Below are positions 12,626-22,441 of a stretch of DNA of 30,300 nt, one piece after another; positions within the stretch are counted from its first letter, which is position 1, and each line of letters begins with the position of its first letter. The notes beneath the pieces are model-generated. The model had not been told where the DNA came from, ran no database searches, and worked only from the letters and a program-made list of their open reading frames with translations. Origin of the DNA: Zarea fungicola (lineage: Eukaryota; Ascomycota; Sordariomycetes; Hypocreales; Cordycipitaceae); the NCBI GenBank assembly GCA_900169235.1, contig FWCC01000059.1, positions 1 to 30,300 of the forward strand, read 5' to 3'. The translations under genes were made by a program, and so were the position numbers.

Positions 12626-13162
12626 TAAATTAGGCCGTTCAGATATCTATATAGACTAAGGCATTGCAAGATTTAGTGTCATATATGCTCCTCTAATGTA
12701 GCTTGTTTGAACTGTTTTCTTGACTGCGTGGATAATGATACCTCAGCAATACTGGTCAGTTGTGTTTCTCTGTGATGCCTTTCTTCAAAGGTTCAATTTC
12801 TGTGAGGATATGCTGTCATTGGGAATGTCTTGAGCATAGGTTGAGAGAGCTGGTTCCTACATGACTTGTCCTAGCCAAGAGCGCTTAACACCAAATTATA
12901 AACAGTAAATAGCAGCCTGCAACACTTGCTCTTCATCGATAAGTTCCCTTTGAATAGGTATATAAATAGTGTGTCCTTATTAGGAAACATACTCTTGGCG
13001 TCTGTTGAACTCGATGCCTAGTACCCCATTAAACCCCGGCATTTTCATCCTGTTATGTATCTATCGAGGCATCTTTGTGTGCAGACTCTGCCAGAATTTC
13101 ACCATAAAGAGAGAATATGCCACTAGCTATGTGTTTTGCTTTTTTTGTTATTCTATGAAATT
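12626..13162. other. Intergenic region between convergent gene ends
   Basis: This stretch holds the 3' UTRs of S10 copy C (plus) and of the PLP enzyme gene (minus). A TATATAAATA sequence at about 12959-12968 looks like a TATA box. No downstream plus-strand reading frame could use it, so I do not call a promoter. No other feature was recognised. Confidence 0.4.
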
Positions 13163-14996
13163 CTAGGAGAAGCAATTTACTTTGCGTAAAATTTGAAGAA
13201 TCTTCGACACAGCTCCCGGGCTCGCTCTCGTCAAGACTTTCTGGTTATGCCCATCAATTTCGATGATATCCTCAAGAGTTTCGTCAATCAAAGTCGAAAT
13301 ATCGTCCTTATCTATACAATTCTGTGTATAGTTTGATAAAGATTCTTGATTATCCTTTTCGAGGTTGTCGAGCGCGTTTCGAATACGTTGCACAGCCAAC
13401 ACTACAACCGCTATATCTTCCTCTGTAAACACTAATCGAAAGTGTCCAGGCTGGTCACATCCAGCGAACTATCATCGTCAGTAACTTCTCTTTTCGGGCA
13501 AAGACCAAGAGAGGAGATAATAACATTGAGTCGTGCTCGAAACTTACCTCTCCTGCATTAAGAAAAACTCCGTGTCTGATTAAGAATTCGCAAAGTTGAA
13601 TCTCGCGGGAGACCTTTATGTCTGATCCATTGTTTTTCCTCAAAGAAGCGAGGTCTGGTCCCGCGAAATACCCAATCCACTTGCTCAGATCTATGAATAC
13701 AAATAGCCCAGAATTTCCCCTTTGGAAGGGAATTTTGTGTATATCAAGCGCTCTTGCTGTCTCGTTATATGCGCGAGTAAGTCGCCGTCTAAACAACGTT
13801 ATGTAGTCGGCCACTTGCTCAGGCTGCGACATGAACACTTCCACAAATTTGTCGGAGAATGAAGTAATCCAGGTAAACCATCTGGTGAGATTGTATTAGT
13901 CGCTAGAAAGCGCTCAAGTAAAGGCGAAAAGGAAAAAAAGGGGCTTCTAGTGGGCGGAGAGTGGTTGAACTCACGTTACTTGCTTGGCAGCAGCAATCAC
14001 GGTTTTATTACGCGATACCAGAACCGCGATGCGGAGGCCGCCCATATTGAGATCTTTACTCATTCCATAGAGACAATGTACATTGGAATGAATCATGGCG
14101 TTTTCGGGTGTAGAGATGCTCAAGATGGAAGTGAAGCTGTCGTAATGTGGCAAAGTGTCACTTGAAACGTTGAATTGTGACATGGCATATATCTCATCCA
14201 CAACCAAGTGCATCTTGTGTTGAGTGCAGAAATGAGCCAAAGCAGTCAATGTATTTCTAGGGTAGCATCGACCTTGGGGATTCGCGGGGTTGCAAATGAA
14301 CAGCGCACGACACCGGACACCTTTCTTGGCTTGCGCGTGTATAGCTTCCTTCACAATATCGACTAGGGCGTCGGCTGACGAACAGTCGAATTGATCACGG
14401 ATCTTGGATGTCGAAATTGGAATAGTTGAAATACCAGAGCGGACCGTTAGGTCAAAATCCAGCATATAAAATGTTGGTGTCAGGTAGGCAATGGCATCCG
14501 TTGGGTCGCAAAGAGCCCAAGCCATGAGGTCAATGAGTGATGTAACACCATTAGCTGCTACAATGTTTTCCTCAAGAATGGGTGAGCTGGGTCGGAAATG
14601 GTTGTTGAAGAAGTCAGCCATCCCGCTCAAAAGACCCGGGCTGCCAGAAATGGACCCATATTCAAGCACTGTTTTCCCCCAAGTCAGTCAATAACAAGCA
14701 CTTGCGCTGATGGCACTTTTGAAGATAAAGGCCGTGATGTCGCTTTTGGTTCACTCACCATTCTCAAGAGGGATCTTTGAGGAGTTTGTGTTGACGAAAT
14801 TTCGCATCCAGTCAACCATCAAATTGTTGCTTGCGCCTGATAGGTTGATGATTCCGTCAGGCTGTGTCTCTGGATCATATTGGGGGTACTGCTTCACTTT
14901 TTCCATTAGTGTCCACGCAGCTCCGCTATTGAAAGATGCAATTGCCCGTTTGGAGGGACCAAAGACATCTTCCCGGGTTTCCCAAAGCACCATCAT
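13163..14996 (-). CDS. PLP-dependent class I/II aminotransferase, ACC-synthase-like
   Basis: Fold-type I PLP enzyme of the ACC-synthase-like group, whose fungal members include aminotransferases and C-S lyases of secondary metabolism (for example GliI). Exons on the minus strand: 14996-14759, 14668-13975, 13881-13548, 13468-13163 (523 aa). The frame is open upstream to about 15134 but begins there at TTG; the first ATG pair is 14996/14993, so I start at 14996. An upstream exon cannot be excluded. Landmarks: QYDPETQPDG, substrate loop EYGSISGSPGL, NPANPQGRCY (about 206), VVDEIYA (Asp237, Tyr240), Schiff-base Lys284 in YGMSKDLNMGGLR, and the C-terminal Arg in GHFRLVFTEED. The tail after this block is about 70 residues longer than typical. 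It is divergently paired with a RidA gene. The exact reaction is not predictable. Confidence 0.88.
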
Positions 14997-15616
14997 CCAG
15001 AGTCGACAGCCAGTCAAGTGTTTGAATGGACAAGAGAAAGGAGAGCCAATATTACGAACCAAGCTAACCACGATGAGGATGAAAGCGAAAAATTCAAGGC
15101 CGCCAGATGAGAGAGCAAAACTCAGGGGGTACAATGTGACACTCTAGCTCAGCGTTTGGTGCGAGTGGCATCGAGAGGAAGAAGCGGAGGAGTCCTGTAG
15201 CCACGAGAGTGCTGTATTGTCAAGCGTGTAACCCGCTGGTACTTGTGTATGGTCAGCGCCCCGGAAAAGGCCTCAAGTTTTTGGCCTATTTGAGGGAGCC
15301 ACAGTCCTGGGCCACAAACAGTTTTACTCAATCAACCCCTTTATTAAATGACTCATAACTGCTCTACATAAAAAGTATAATGTGGCTAAAAATATTGCTC
15401 GATCAGTTATTGGACATGTAGAAACAGAGGTCACTCCTAATCTGGTGGGCCGGAGCGAGCAGCACGAAAACTAGTCGCCTCGAATTACCATATTTGAGTT
15501 AGTGTCCTCCTCAGTGAACGAAACAGTTAGCATTTCTATTATAGCTTTTTTTCTCAACCATTCCCATTCTAAACTTGGCTTCAGTAGTCGTGATTCTATT
15601 CAGGCACAAAGTAATC
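14997..15616. promoter_or_regulatory. Divergent promoter of the PLP enzyme and RidA genes
   Basis: These 620 bp lie between the two start codons. On the minus strand the segment 14997-15134 is in frame with the PLP enzyme. It encodes a hydrophobic patch (FFAFILIVVSLV) but contains no ATG, so I treat it as 5' UTR or part of an undetected exon. A pyrimidine-rich stretch (15541-15575) precedes the RidA start. No other gene was seen. Confidence 0.45.
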
Positions 15617-16153
15617 ATGTCCAAAACAGTCGTCGTTGCCGCCAAGGCTCCCAACCCTATGCCTCACATCTTCCCGCAAGCAGTCATCGCCAATGGCCAG
15701 GTCTTCTGCTCGGGTAACATTGCCATGGATGAATCTTGCCGAATAATTCCTGGGGATATCAAGGCCCATACTGTATCATTTTCCACTTTGGTCTACCCTG
15801 AAGCTCACGATCCTGAGATTGTGTGACTGCTAACGTCTCACTTCTGACTAGCATCAAATCATCAAGAACATCGCAGCAATCCTCACCGCTGCGGGTTCCA
15901 GTCTGGAGAAGATTGTCAAGCTGAATATTTTCTTGGCTGATTTCGGCGACTTTGATAACATGAATGAAGTATACTCGCAGTACTTCCAGCCACCCCAGCT
16001 GCCTTGCCGCACGTCAGTACACACTCATGAAGTTTCGGCTGCTCATCATCGTGATGGAAAGGTTGTAGTAGCTAACTGGCAAAAAGATGTGTCTGTGTGA
16101 AATCTCTACCGTTTGGCACTGACATTGAGATCGAGTGCACAGCATTGCTATAA
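15617..16153 (+). CDS. RidA/YjgF (L-PSP) family imine deaminase
   Basis: RidA proteins hydrolyse reactive enamines/imines such as 2-aminoacrylate released by PLP enzymes (established for the family). Exons: 15617-15772, 15852-16012, 16087-16153 (127 aa, the canonical length). Reading straight through the second intron also stays open and stops at 16100, but it loses the family C-terminus. The splice at 16013-16086 (branch site GCTAAC) restores the block TCVCVKSLPFGTDIEIE, so I chose it. Conserved parts: start MSKTVVVAAKAP, the GQVFCSGN block, IIKNIAAILTAAGSSLEKIV, MNEVYSQYF, and Arg105 in PCRT, equivalent to the substrate-carboxylate-binding Arg. No clear mitochondrial targeting sequence precedes the Met, so it is probably cytosolic. 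Its PLP-enzyme neighbour could be the source of its substrate. Confidence 0.93.
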
Positions 16154-16586
16154 GAGCAGTTTCATATTGGCTACAGAACATAATCCATTCACAATTTACT
16201 CACGCTAAAAGCTGGATGCTCTCCTAGAAATTGAAGTCTCTTTTACTTGGAGAGAGGTCTCACGCAAACCTTCATTATTCATCACATATGTGCAGATATA
16301 ATTTCAATCAAAATATCATTAAATGCATTCATATAATTCGTTGTAATTAAGCGCGGTTATCCCTAGACTTGAACATGTGATTTCAAAGTCGACTTGAATT
16401 GATGTTGGAAGTTTAATAGTTAGAATTTGGAAACTTGTACGGGGAACTATACCACTACAGATATTCATCTCTGTACTCAAAGTGAAGTTATTACAGTTCG
16501 GTAAACTCGGTTCGTAACCATCTACATTCGCTACCTAAAAGCACGGCTCGTTACTAAACGCAGATGAATCTAGATTGGGACACATC
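16154..16586. other. Intergenic region between convergent gene ends
   Basis: This AT-rich 3' region is shared by the RidA gene (plus) and the amidohydrolase gene (minus). Only poly(A)-signal-like AT tracts are visible (for example around 16315-16345). No gene or repeat was recognised. Confidence 0.45.
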
Positions 16587-18089
16587 TCAGCCAAGGACGT
16601 CAAAAGGGTTCAGCCCAGGTGCCTTGACTAATTGGCCAGCCTTCCATATCCACCGAATGTTTCTTGGACTACTCAGCACAGCAATGTCATTGAGGGGGTT
16701 GCATTCCATGGCAATGAAATCAGCATCATATCCAGCCTTGATCTGTCCACTCTGGGGCGCGTTCGGGCCTAGCGTCAAAGGACCGTTTGCCGTAGCTGCT
16801 TCGATTGCCTGCAGCGGTGTCATGCCCGCCTCCACCGCGAAAACAATTTCTTTTCCATTAGCACCGGGGGCGAGTGACCGTCCTGGCCCCTCAAACAAGT
16901 CTGATCCGAGGGCAATCTTGATGCCGGCCTTGATGGCAAGCCTGTAGCTCAGTCGGTGGCTCTCAATCAGCGCTTCCAATTTCGCAGCAATGTGTTTTGG
17001 ATAATTCTTCTTATTTTCGTTGAGGGACTCCACTGGCGTTGCAGTGAATACCGCCATGATATCCTTGGACTTCATGGCCTCTATGACTTCGTCATCACAC
17101 TCTGCGGCGTGTTGGATGACTTGAAAGCCAGCCCGTATAGCGGCCATGATCCCCGCCTTACTCTCAGCGTGGGCGGTGCAGACGAGACCCATGCGCGCAG
17201 CCTCCGTCACGATGATGGATAGCTCCTCGTCCGAGAACTGCTGAAATCGTGGATCATCGTCTCGACTAACGACACCACCAGAAGTGAAGACTTTGATTAC
17301 TTTAGCTCCACGGCGAAGGTTTAATCTCACAGCTTTGCGGCATTCGTCGACGCCGTCAGCCATGATGAAAAATGCCGACGAAATATCGGATCCTTGGTGG
17401 TTTGGTTTCAATCGCTGCCACACAAAGCCAACAGGCAACCTGTAAAGTTATACGAGAGTTAAAATCATGCGACTGAACGGGTTCGTTATTACATACTCAA
17501 AAGCGTCACCGTGGCCCGCCGTCATTGAGATGGCACCCCCTGCCGGGTAGATATTCGGCCCCAAGATGCTACCCTCGTCAATGACCCTTTTCACCTCGGT
17601 GCCATATCCACCGAGCTCAATCATGGATGTAAAGCCAGCTGAGAGAGTATCATATGCCAATCGGGTTGTGCGGGCGCCGGCCTCGGCAGGCGGCGTCATG
17701 AGCATGTTTCCAATAGTCAGAGCATCAGCAGGACTTGGGCCGATAAAGTGCCCGTGGCACTCCCACAATCCTGGCAGAAGATACGGTACATGAACAGGCA
17801 CAATGTTGTCGTATTCTGGTGGAACATGGCTCTGGTCTCCAACGTACTCAACCTTTCCATCGATAGCGATGACGGCTTGGTTAGGCTTGGGCTCACCGCG
17901 GCCAGGAATGAGTAAACCTGCAATGATATAGGCTATTCTTTTTTCAGTAATCTTCCTAACACCGGAACCCCAGCTTGACGAAGCAGTAGCCTTCACTGCA
18001 GGCATTGGTTGGCCGAATGGGCCGGGTCGCCTTGGTTCAGGGACAAATTCCCAGCTGCCTTGGTAGTCATTTTGTGATGGACTGAACAT
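16587..18089 (-). CDS. Metal-dependent amidohydrolase, imidazolonepropionase/ochratoxinase-like
   Basis: Hydrolase of the binuclear-metal amidohydrolase superfamily. The closest groups I recognise are Xaa-Pro dipeptidase/imidazolonepropionase-like proteins and the fungal enzyme that cleaves the amide of ochratoxin A. Exons: 18089-17497 and 17439-16587 (481 aa). The donor lies in DAFE, and splicing gives GDAFELPVGFVWQR. Metal site: His112 and His114 in WECHGHF, the bridging carbamylated Lys candidate Lys247 in KVIKVFTSGG, His288 in CTAHAES, His308 in IQHAAE, and Asp378 in LGSDLF. The motif DGVDECRKAVR before the Lys strand is typical of the ochratoxinase-like group. No signal peptide or membrane segment is present, and the first 45 residues are probably disordered. 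It is convergent with RidA and divergent from the M61 gene. Substrate unknown; probably an N-acyl amino acid or peptide-like amide. Confidence 0.92.
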
Positions 18090-18766
18090 GGTGGATGTAA
18101 ATGAACTGAGAAATGCAGTGGTGCAACTTGTCTAGGTAATACTGGGGATGAAAACAGAGGAGCCGCGTTCTGATTTAAATGGGTCAAGTTTGCTAAAGAT
18201 TCGCAAGCAAGTGTGCATCAATGGTAACCAAATACTCAGTCAGTTCCACAGTTGTTGAGAGCCAGCCAGACTCTGAACAAGTGTGCATCAATGGTAACCA
18301 AATACTCAGTCAGTTCCACAGTTGTTGAGAGCCAGCCAGACTCTGAACACACATCCGCATTGATATGGAGGCAAGCTAAACCTATCTTCGTAATGTTCAG
18401 GTCAAAAATGCAGGCATGGCGCAAGGTGCAATAGGGAGTCTCATTCCTCACTCCAGATTTCCTTATTAGTTAAAAGCCTTGGGTTTCTCAAAGTGGCTCC
18501 AGATATTCCTACTTGGGAAGTGAATCCCCATAGTAAACATAACCTAAATATAGCTAGCGCAGACCCAACAGAAAACACTGGAGGCTAGCATCATGCTTAT
18601 TATGCCTAAACAGGGAATTATACACGCATGAAAAGGCCTTGGATTCTGCACCTGCTCATAGTTGAGTTTAGACCAATGAAGTACAACGACAATCTGTCAA
18701 ATCTTTTCCTAGCCTTCGATACACTCCGGATTTTGGCCTTGTGTTCAATTTCTACAGTGCCTCAAC
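18090..18766. promoter_or_regulatory. Divergent promoter of the amidohydrolase and M61 peptidase genes
   Basis: A 677-bp intergenic region between two start codons, containing an exact 70-bp tandem duplication (18208-18347). Open frames here overlap the repeat or carry no family signal, so I call no gene. Confidence 0.5.
18208..18347. repeat. Exact tandem duplication, 2 x 70 bp
   Basis: Copy 1 is 18208-18277 and copy 2 is 18278-18347; both begin CAAGTGTGCATC and are identical base for base. Two further bases match after copy 2. Absence of any difference implies a recent duplication, copy-number turnover, or an assembly effect. Copy 1 starts 119 bp upstream of the amidohydrolase ATG. Confidence 0.97.
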
Positions 18767-20611
18767 ATGCCGCATACCATGTTCCTATGCTTTGTTTTTC
18801 TGCCCTGGGTTATTCAGATAGCTCAATCTGCTGCCAAGATATCGCCAGTCCAGCAGAAAGCTCCCCTCTTTCCAATGGTTGTTTTTCCCGGCGAGCAAGC
18901 ACATTTCGCCTCTGATCAAAGTCTACAAATTCTGCTTACTCCTGAATATGACAATGACAACTTGACATCCATACAAGTGCTTGTGCGCTTCACGCCTGGT
19001 GCAGACCTCTTAGCTTCTCAAGGTCTCCTTTTCAGTGCATCGGAAACTGCAAGCATACCCGCGCTGGATATTAAATCTGACACCTTGCATGTCTCTGATT
19101 TAAAAGGAGATATCCAGGTTAAGCCAATGGAAACGATTGAATCCTGGACTGTCGGACAGTACTGGGTGCCTGATCGGCAACCGGAGGGCTTGGTGGAAGT
19201 AACTTACACGGCGCTGCCCCGCCATGTCGACAACATGACTTTGTCCGGGCCAGCCCTAGATTTTCGCTTAGAGAGCCTTGGCTTCACTGCATCCGCATTT
19301 GCTGTGCTCATGGTACCGGGCAACATCAAAGTCGTGTATTTAGTAGGCTTTGAATGGGATATGAAGAATGCACCAGTCGGGACTAGAGCAGTTTGGTCAT
19401 TTGGAGAGCACCACCATGCCGTCACTCGGAAAATGACGCCCTGGGAAGTTTTGAGCACATATTTAGCTGCTGGAAAGCGACTAAATGCGTTTCAGGACGA
19501 GTCCAAGATGGATGTGGCCAACACTGGGTTCAACGTATACTGGTTTGACGAGCCACCCTTTGCCGCCAAGGAGGCGTCAAACATGTTGTGGAAAATGTTC
19601 CAGGCCATGTCCACTTTCTTCCTGGATGATCAAAACACCTACCGCGTGTTCCTGCGGCACAATCCACATGCTGGTACCAACACAGGCACGGCCTTATCCC
19701 GCTCTTTCATTATGGGATACGATGACACCGACTTTGCAAACCCGCCTACAGTGCTTGAGAAAGTGAATATCCTAGCTCATGAGATGGTGCACAATTGGAT
19801 CTTGTGGGACGATACGGTGAATATGACAACGGAAAACTGGTACCCCGAGGGAATGGCTGAGTATTACAGCATTTTGTTCTTGTACCGGCTTGGAATCATC
19901 CCTGCAGAGCGCTACATTGTCGAGATTAACAACAAGCTGTCAAGCTATTACACAAGCCCGTACGTCAACACCAGAATCGCTGATGCCGCCAAGCATACGT
20001 GGGAGTCTACCAGCGCCCAACGGTTGCCCTACCGGCGAGGATTTGTTTTGGCGTTGGTGCTGGATGGGTTGATATATGACGCATCAAATGGCACTTTCAC
20101 GCTGGACAACGTGATACTAGAACTCATCCAGCTGAAAAAACGGGGTCAGCCGACTGGTCCCCGCCAATTCATCAACAGCACAGGGCGCTTTCTAGGCGAC
20201 TATCTACTTGCGGAGCAACTGTACACGGCGGTGACGGAGGGCTTGTCTGTCCTGCTGCCGCAAACAAAGGCTCTCCGTGACGGACGATTCAAGTTACAGG
20301 TGTCCTTGGTCCGCCAAGATCAGGAGCAATTTCAGCTTGGCTTCAGTGAGCAAGCCGCGCGCTCCAACGACCACACGATTCGGAACCTCGTTCCAGGATC
20401 TCGAGCTGAGCTAGCGGGACTTGTCGAAGGTGATCATGTGGTTGGTCAATTCCAGGCATCCAGCGCTGAGGGAGACTTTGACAAAAGCCTAACGCTACGA
20501 ATTGAGAGTTTTCGGGATCACCAAATGAGACAAGTTCAGTTTTGGCCACATGCATGGGAAAAGACGCAAAGTTGGTATTATCGATGGGACCTAGGAAACG
20601 AAGAACTGTGA
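18767..20611 (+). CDS. Secreted M61-family (glycyl aminopeptidase-like) metallopeptidase with PDZ domain
   Basis: Single-exon gene, 614 aa. The start at 18767 gives a signal peptide MPHTMFLCFVFLPWVIQIAQ; the Met at 18779 is an alternative start with the same outcome. A beta-rich N-terminal domain (about 30-230) is followed by the catalytic domain. Its zinc site is HEMVH at 338-342, with the third ligand Glu361 in WYPEGMAEYY, the M61 arrangement. A C-terminal PDZ-like module (about 500-580) is recognisable by VPGSRAELAGLVEGDHVVG. The M61 family is best known from bacteria as glycyl aminopeptidases, with fungal members also known. Sequons NMT, NGT and NST fit secretion. It is the only long gene here without introns and looks somewhat GC-richer than its neighbours, so bacterial origin is possible but unproven. 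It is divergent from the amidohydrolase. Confidence 0.93.
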   Translation: MPHTMFLCFVFLPWVIQIAQSAAKISPVQQKAPLFPMVVFPGEQAHFASDQSLQILLTPEYDNDNLTSIQVLVRFTPGADLLASQGLLFSASETASIPALDIKSDTLHVSDLKGDIQVKPMETIESWTVGQYWVPDRQPEGLVEVTYTALPRHVDNMTLSGPALDFRLESLGFTASAFAVLMVPGNIKVVYLVGFEWDMKNAPVGTRAVWSFGEHHHAVTRKMTPWEVLSTYLAAGKRLNAFQDESKMDVANTGFNVYWFDEPPFAAKEASNMLWKMFQAMSTFFLDDQNTYRVFLRHNPHAGTNTGTALSRSFIMGYDDTDFANPPTVLEKVNILAHEMVHNWILWDDTVNMTTENWYPEGMAEYYSILFLYRLGIIPAERYIVEINNKLSSYYTSPYVNTRIADAAKHTWESTSAQRLPYRRGFVLALVLDGLIYDASNGTFTLDNVILELIQLKKRGQPTGPRQFINSTGRFLGDYLLAEQLYTAVTEGLSVLLPQTKALRDGRFKLQVSLVRQDQEQFQLGFSEQAARSNDHTIRNLVPGSRAELAGLVEGDHVVGQFQASSAEGDFDKSLTLRIESFRDHQMRQVQFWPHAWEKTQSWYYRWDLGNEEL

Positions 20612-21600
20612 AGCCATGGTCGTGTATTAATATTGTACGACTTTAATCATCAAGTGAATTCGTTTCAAATCCCTAGACCACCTCAAGGTTAAATCTAGTA
20701 CTGCGTAACCTGTAACTCCCGAAAACTCCCAAAATTGCCTAAGAAGGTCTTGTTTTAACTCCCCACTCCAGTAGCGAGGACATGGCACCATTAATAGGGA
20801 GGCAGAAGGATGGCGAAGTACATATTATAGGAGCTCAACATAGTCCCATGCAATATAGGCATGTTAAATAGACGACTAACAGGCTATTCTAGCACTACGC
20901 TATCCTAAGTTATTTAATCTAAAATCACTAGTTATATCTGAACAAGATGAAAATGTCAATTAAGTCCTGATGCTTCCTGCATCGACTTTTGAAGCGTGCA
21001 CCTAGATGAAGCTTCCACTCTGCGCACACTCTTTATTCACACTATTTATTCCCACTCTTGTTGATCGCATTTTGATTATGATATTTTACTGAGAGAACTC
21101 ACGCATAGAGGTTTACAATGCTTTCTTAGTTTGGGCGGGAGGACGGCGTACTCGCATAAGCTGTGGACGCAATGGAAACGTTCAGGCACCTTGCCTACAA
21201 GTGGCAGTGGTAGTTAACCTTGCATAGGTTCCGATGCCGGCTCGTTGCAGTTTCATGGCAGCTCAGCTGCGTGTTTCTACTGGTAGCAGGAGCAGGCTCA
21301 TGCCTAACTGCAGTACCTTTGAAATAGCCCTTGAAGGTTCTTTATCTGCCAGGCTTCCCAAGTATGTCTCCTAAAATCAACTTCAACTCCAAATGCACAG
21401 CTCTAAGTGGTTATCCGTAAAGCCAATTCTATAGTGTCACAAAACAATGCTCTCTTTCCTGGCAATTTATTCCCACTTATGTATTGTAAGAAGAGAACTA
21501 TATTAGAGGCTGACAACACCCTCGTCTAGATAGAGAGTCAAGTACTACATGATGCCTTTGAATCCATCTCCTCGGACTTTACTTCCTCCAACCATCCTAA
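20612..21600. other. Gene-free stretch
   Basis: I see no coding region, tRNA or clear repeat in these 989 bp. The part 20850-20960 is rich in TAG/CTA words and may be mutated repeat remains. The rest is ordinary AT-rich intergenic DNA and holds the 3' UTRs of the flanking genes. Confidence 0.4.
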
Positions 21601-22103
21601 TTAGTTTTGATCCGATGTAATACTAAGTCGCTTCCTATGGTCAGTTGCAAGACCTGCGTCGATTGCAGCCTGTTCTTCAGCGCTAATCTGCCGCGTAGCT
21701 TCCCATTCAGCGGGAGAATAAACCTTCATCGGCTGCTCGTCTAGAGACCGCTTCTTACAGCCATGCGAGCCTCCAGAGCACCACCCGTCGTAAGTATTGC
21801 CCCGCAGCCAGTACCATTCCTTTTCGGTGACATCGGTAGTCCACTGTCCAGTCTCGTGCGTGATGCCGTCCCCGACAGAACCCGCGCTGGCTGAGTCAAA
21901 GCATCGCCATATGATGTCCCAGAACGCATCCCAGCAGCGCGAGTTTGTCATGCCAGGCTGCAATGTCATTTGGCCACGGCCTGCGTTTGAGCTCCAATCT
22001 CGAATCATTCTATCATTGGATGGCGCCTGCAAAAACTGATTACGGGCATTTTTTGCGCGAGTTCAAATGGCAGAGCCAGTATAATTAGGAGTGGTGAGCG
22101 CAT
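21601..22103 (-). CDS. Small putative secreted Cys-containing protein, frame broken near its start
   Basis: I do not recognise the family. The body frame (about 22058-21601) is rich in Trp and ordered Cys (SRCWDAFWDI, IIWRCF, RGNTYDGWCSGG, GSHGCKKR), unlike a chance frame. It has no usable ATG at its start. In another frame, an ATG at 22103 begins a good signal peptide (MRSPLLIILALPFELAQ) that ends at a run of six A (plus-strand T 22049-22054). There the signal-peptide frame and the body frame are one base apart. No intron of workable length fits: the only GT..AG pair spans 17 nt. So this is a one-base indel (real or sequencing error) or a gene whose true first exon lies further upstream. Two predicted polar residues, KR, follow the last Cys. 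Adjacent repeats make decay plausible. Confidence 0.4.
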
Positions 22104-22441
22104 GCTGTTAAAAAGAGGCAGCAGGTATCAATTTTAATCAGAAGTTGGCCGCTGTATAAGTGGTGGTGCAGAATATCAAATGTGTAGGAGAATATCTATG
22201 CTTTATATACTCACAAGCACTCGTAAAATCAAAAAGACTATTTTTGATCATACATTGCTTAGAAAGCCTCTGCTTAGCGAGAATTGTTTTATGAATAGTG
22301 CTTATACCGGCGAGTCTCTCACTCTTTTACCCCGTTAAACATGCTTCGGGCTATAGGAATGACATACAGAGCGGCGTAATGTGACGGCTTCACTAGGCTC
22401 GGCCTAGTCTCCTGGCCATATTCCTTAGCAGGTTGCAGCTA

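Noticed and set aside
12959..12968. TATA-like sequence after S10 copy C
   Set aside because: No plus-strand gene follows; the next coding sequence is on the minus strand with its 3' end facing.
16013..16100. RidA reading straight through to the stop at 16100
   Set aside because: The conserved C-terminal block appears only after splicing 16013-16086, which has a good branch site.
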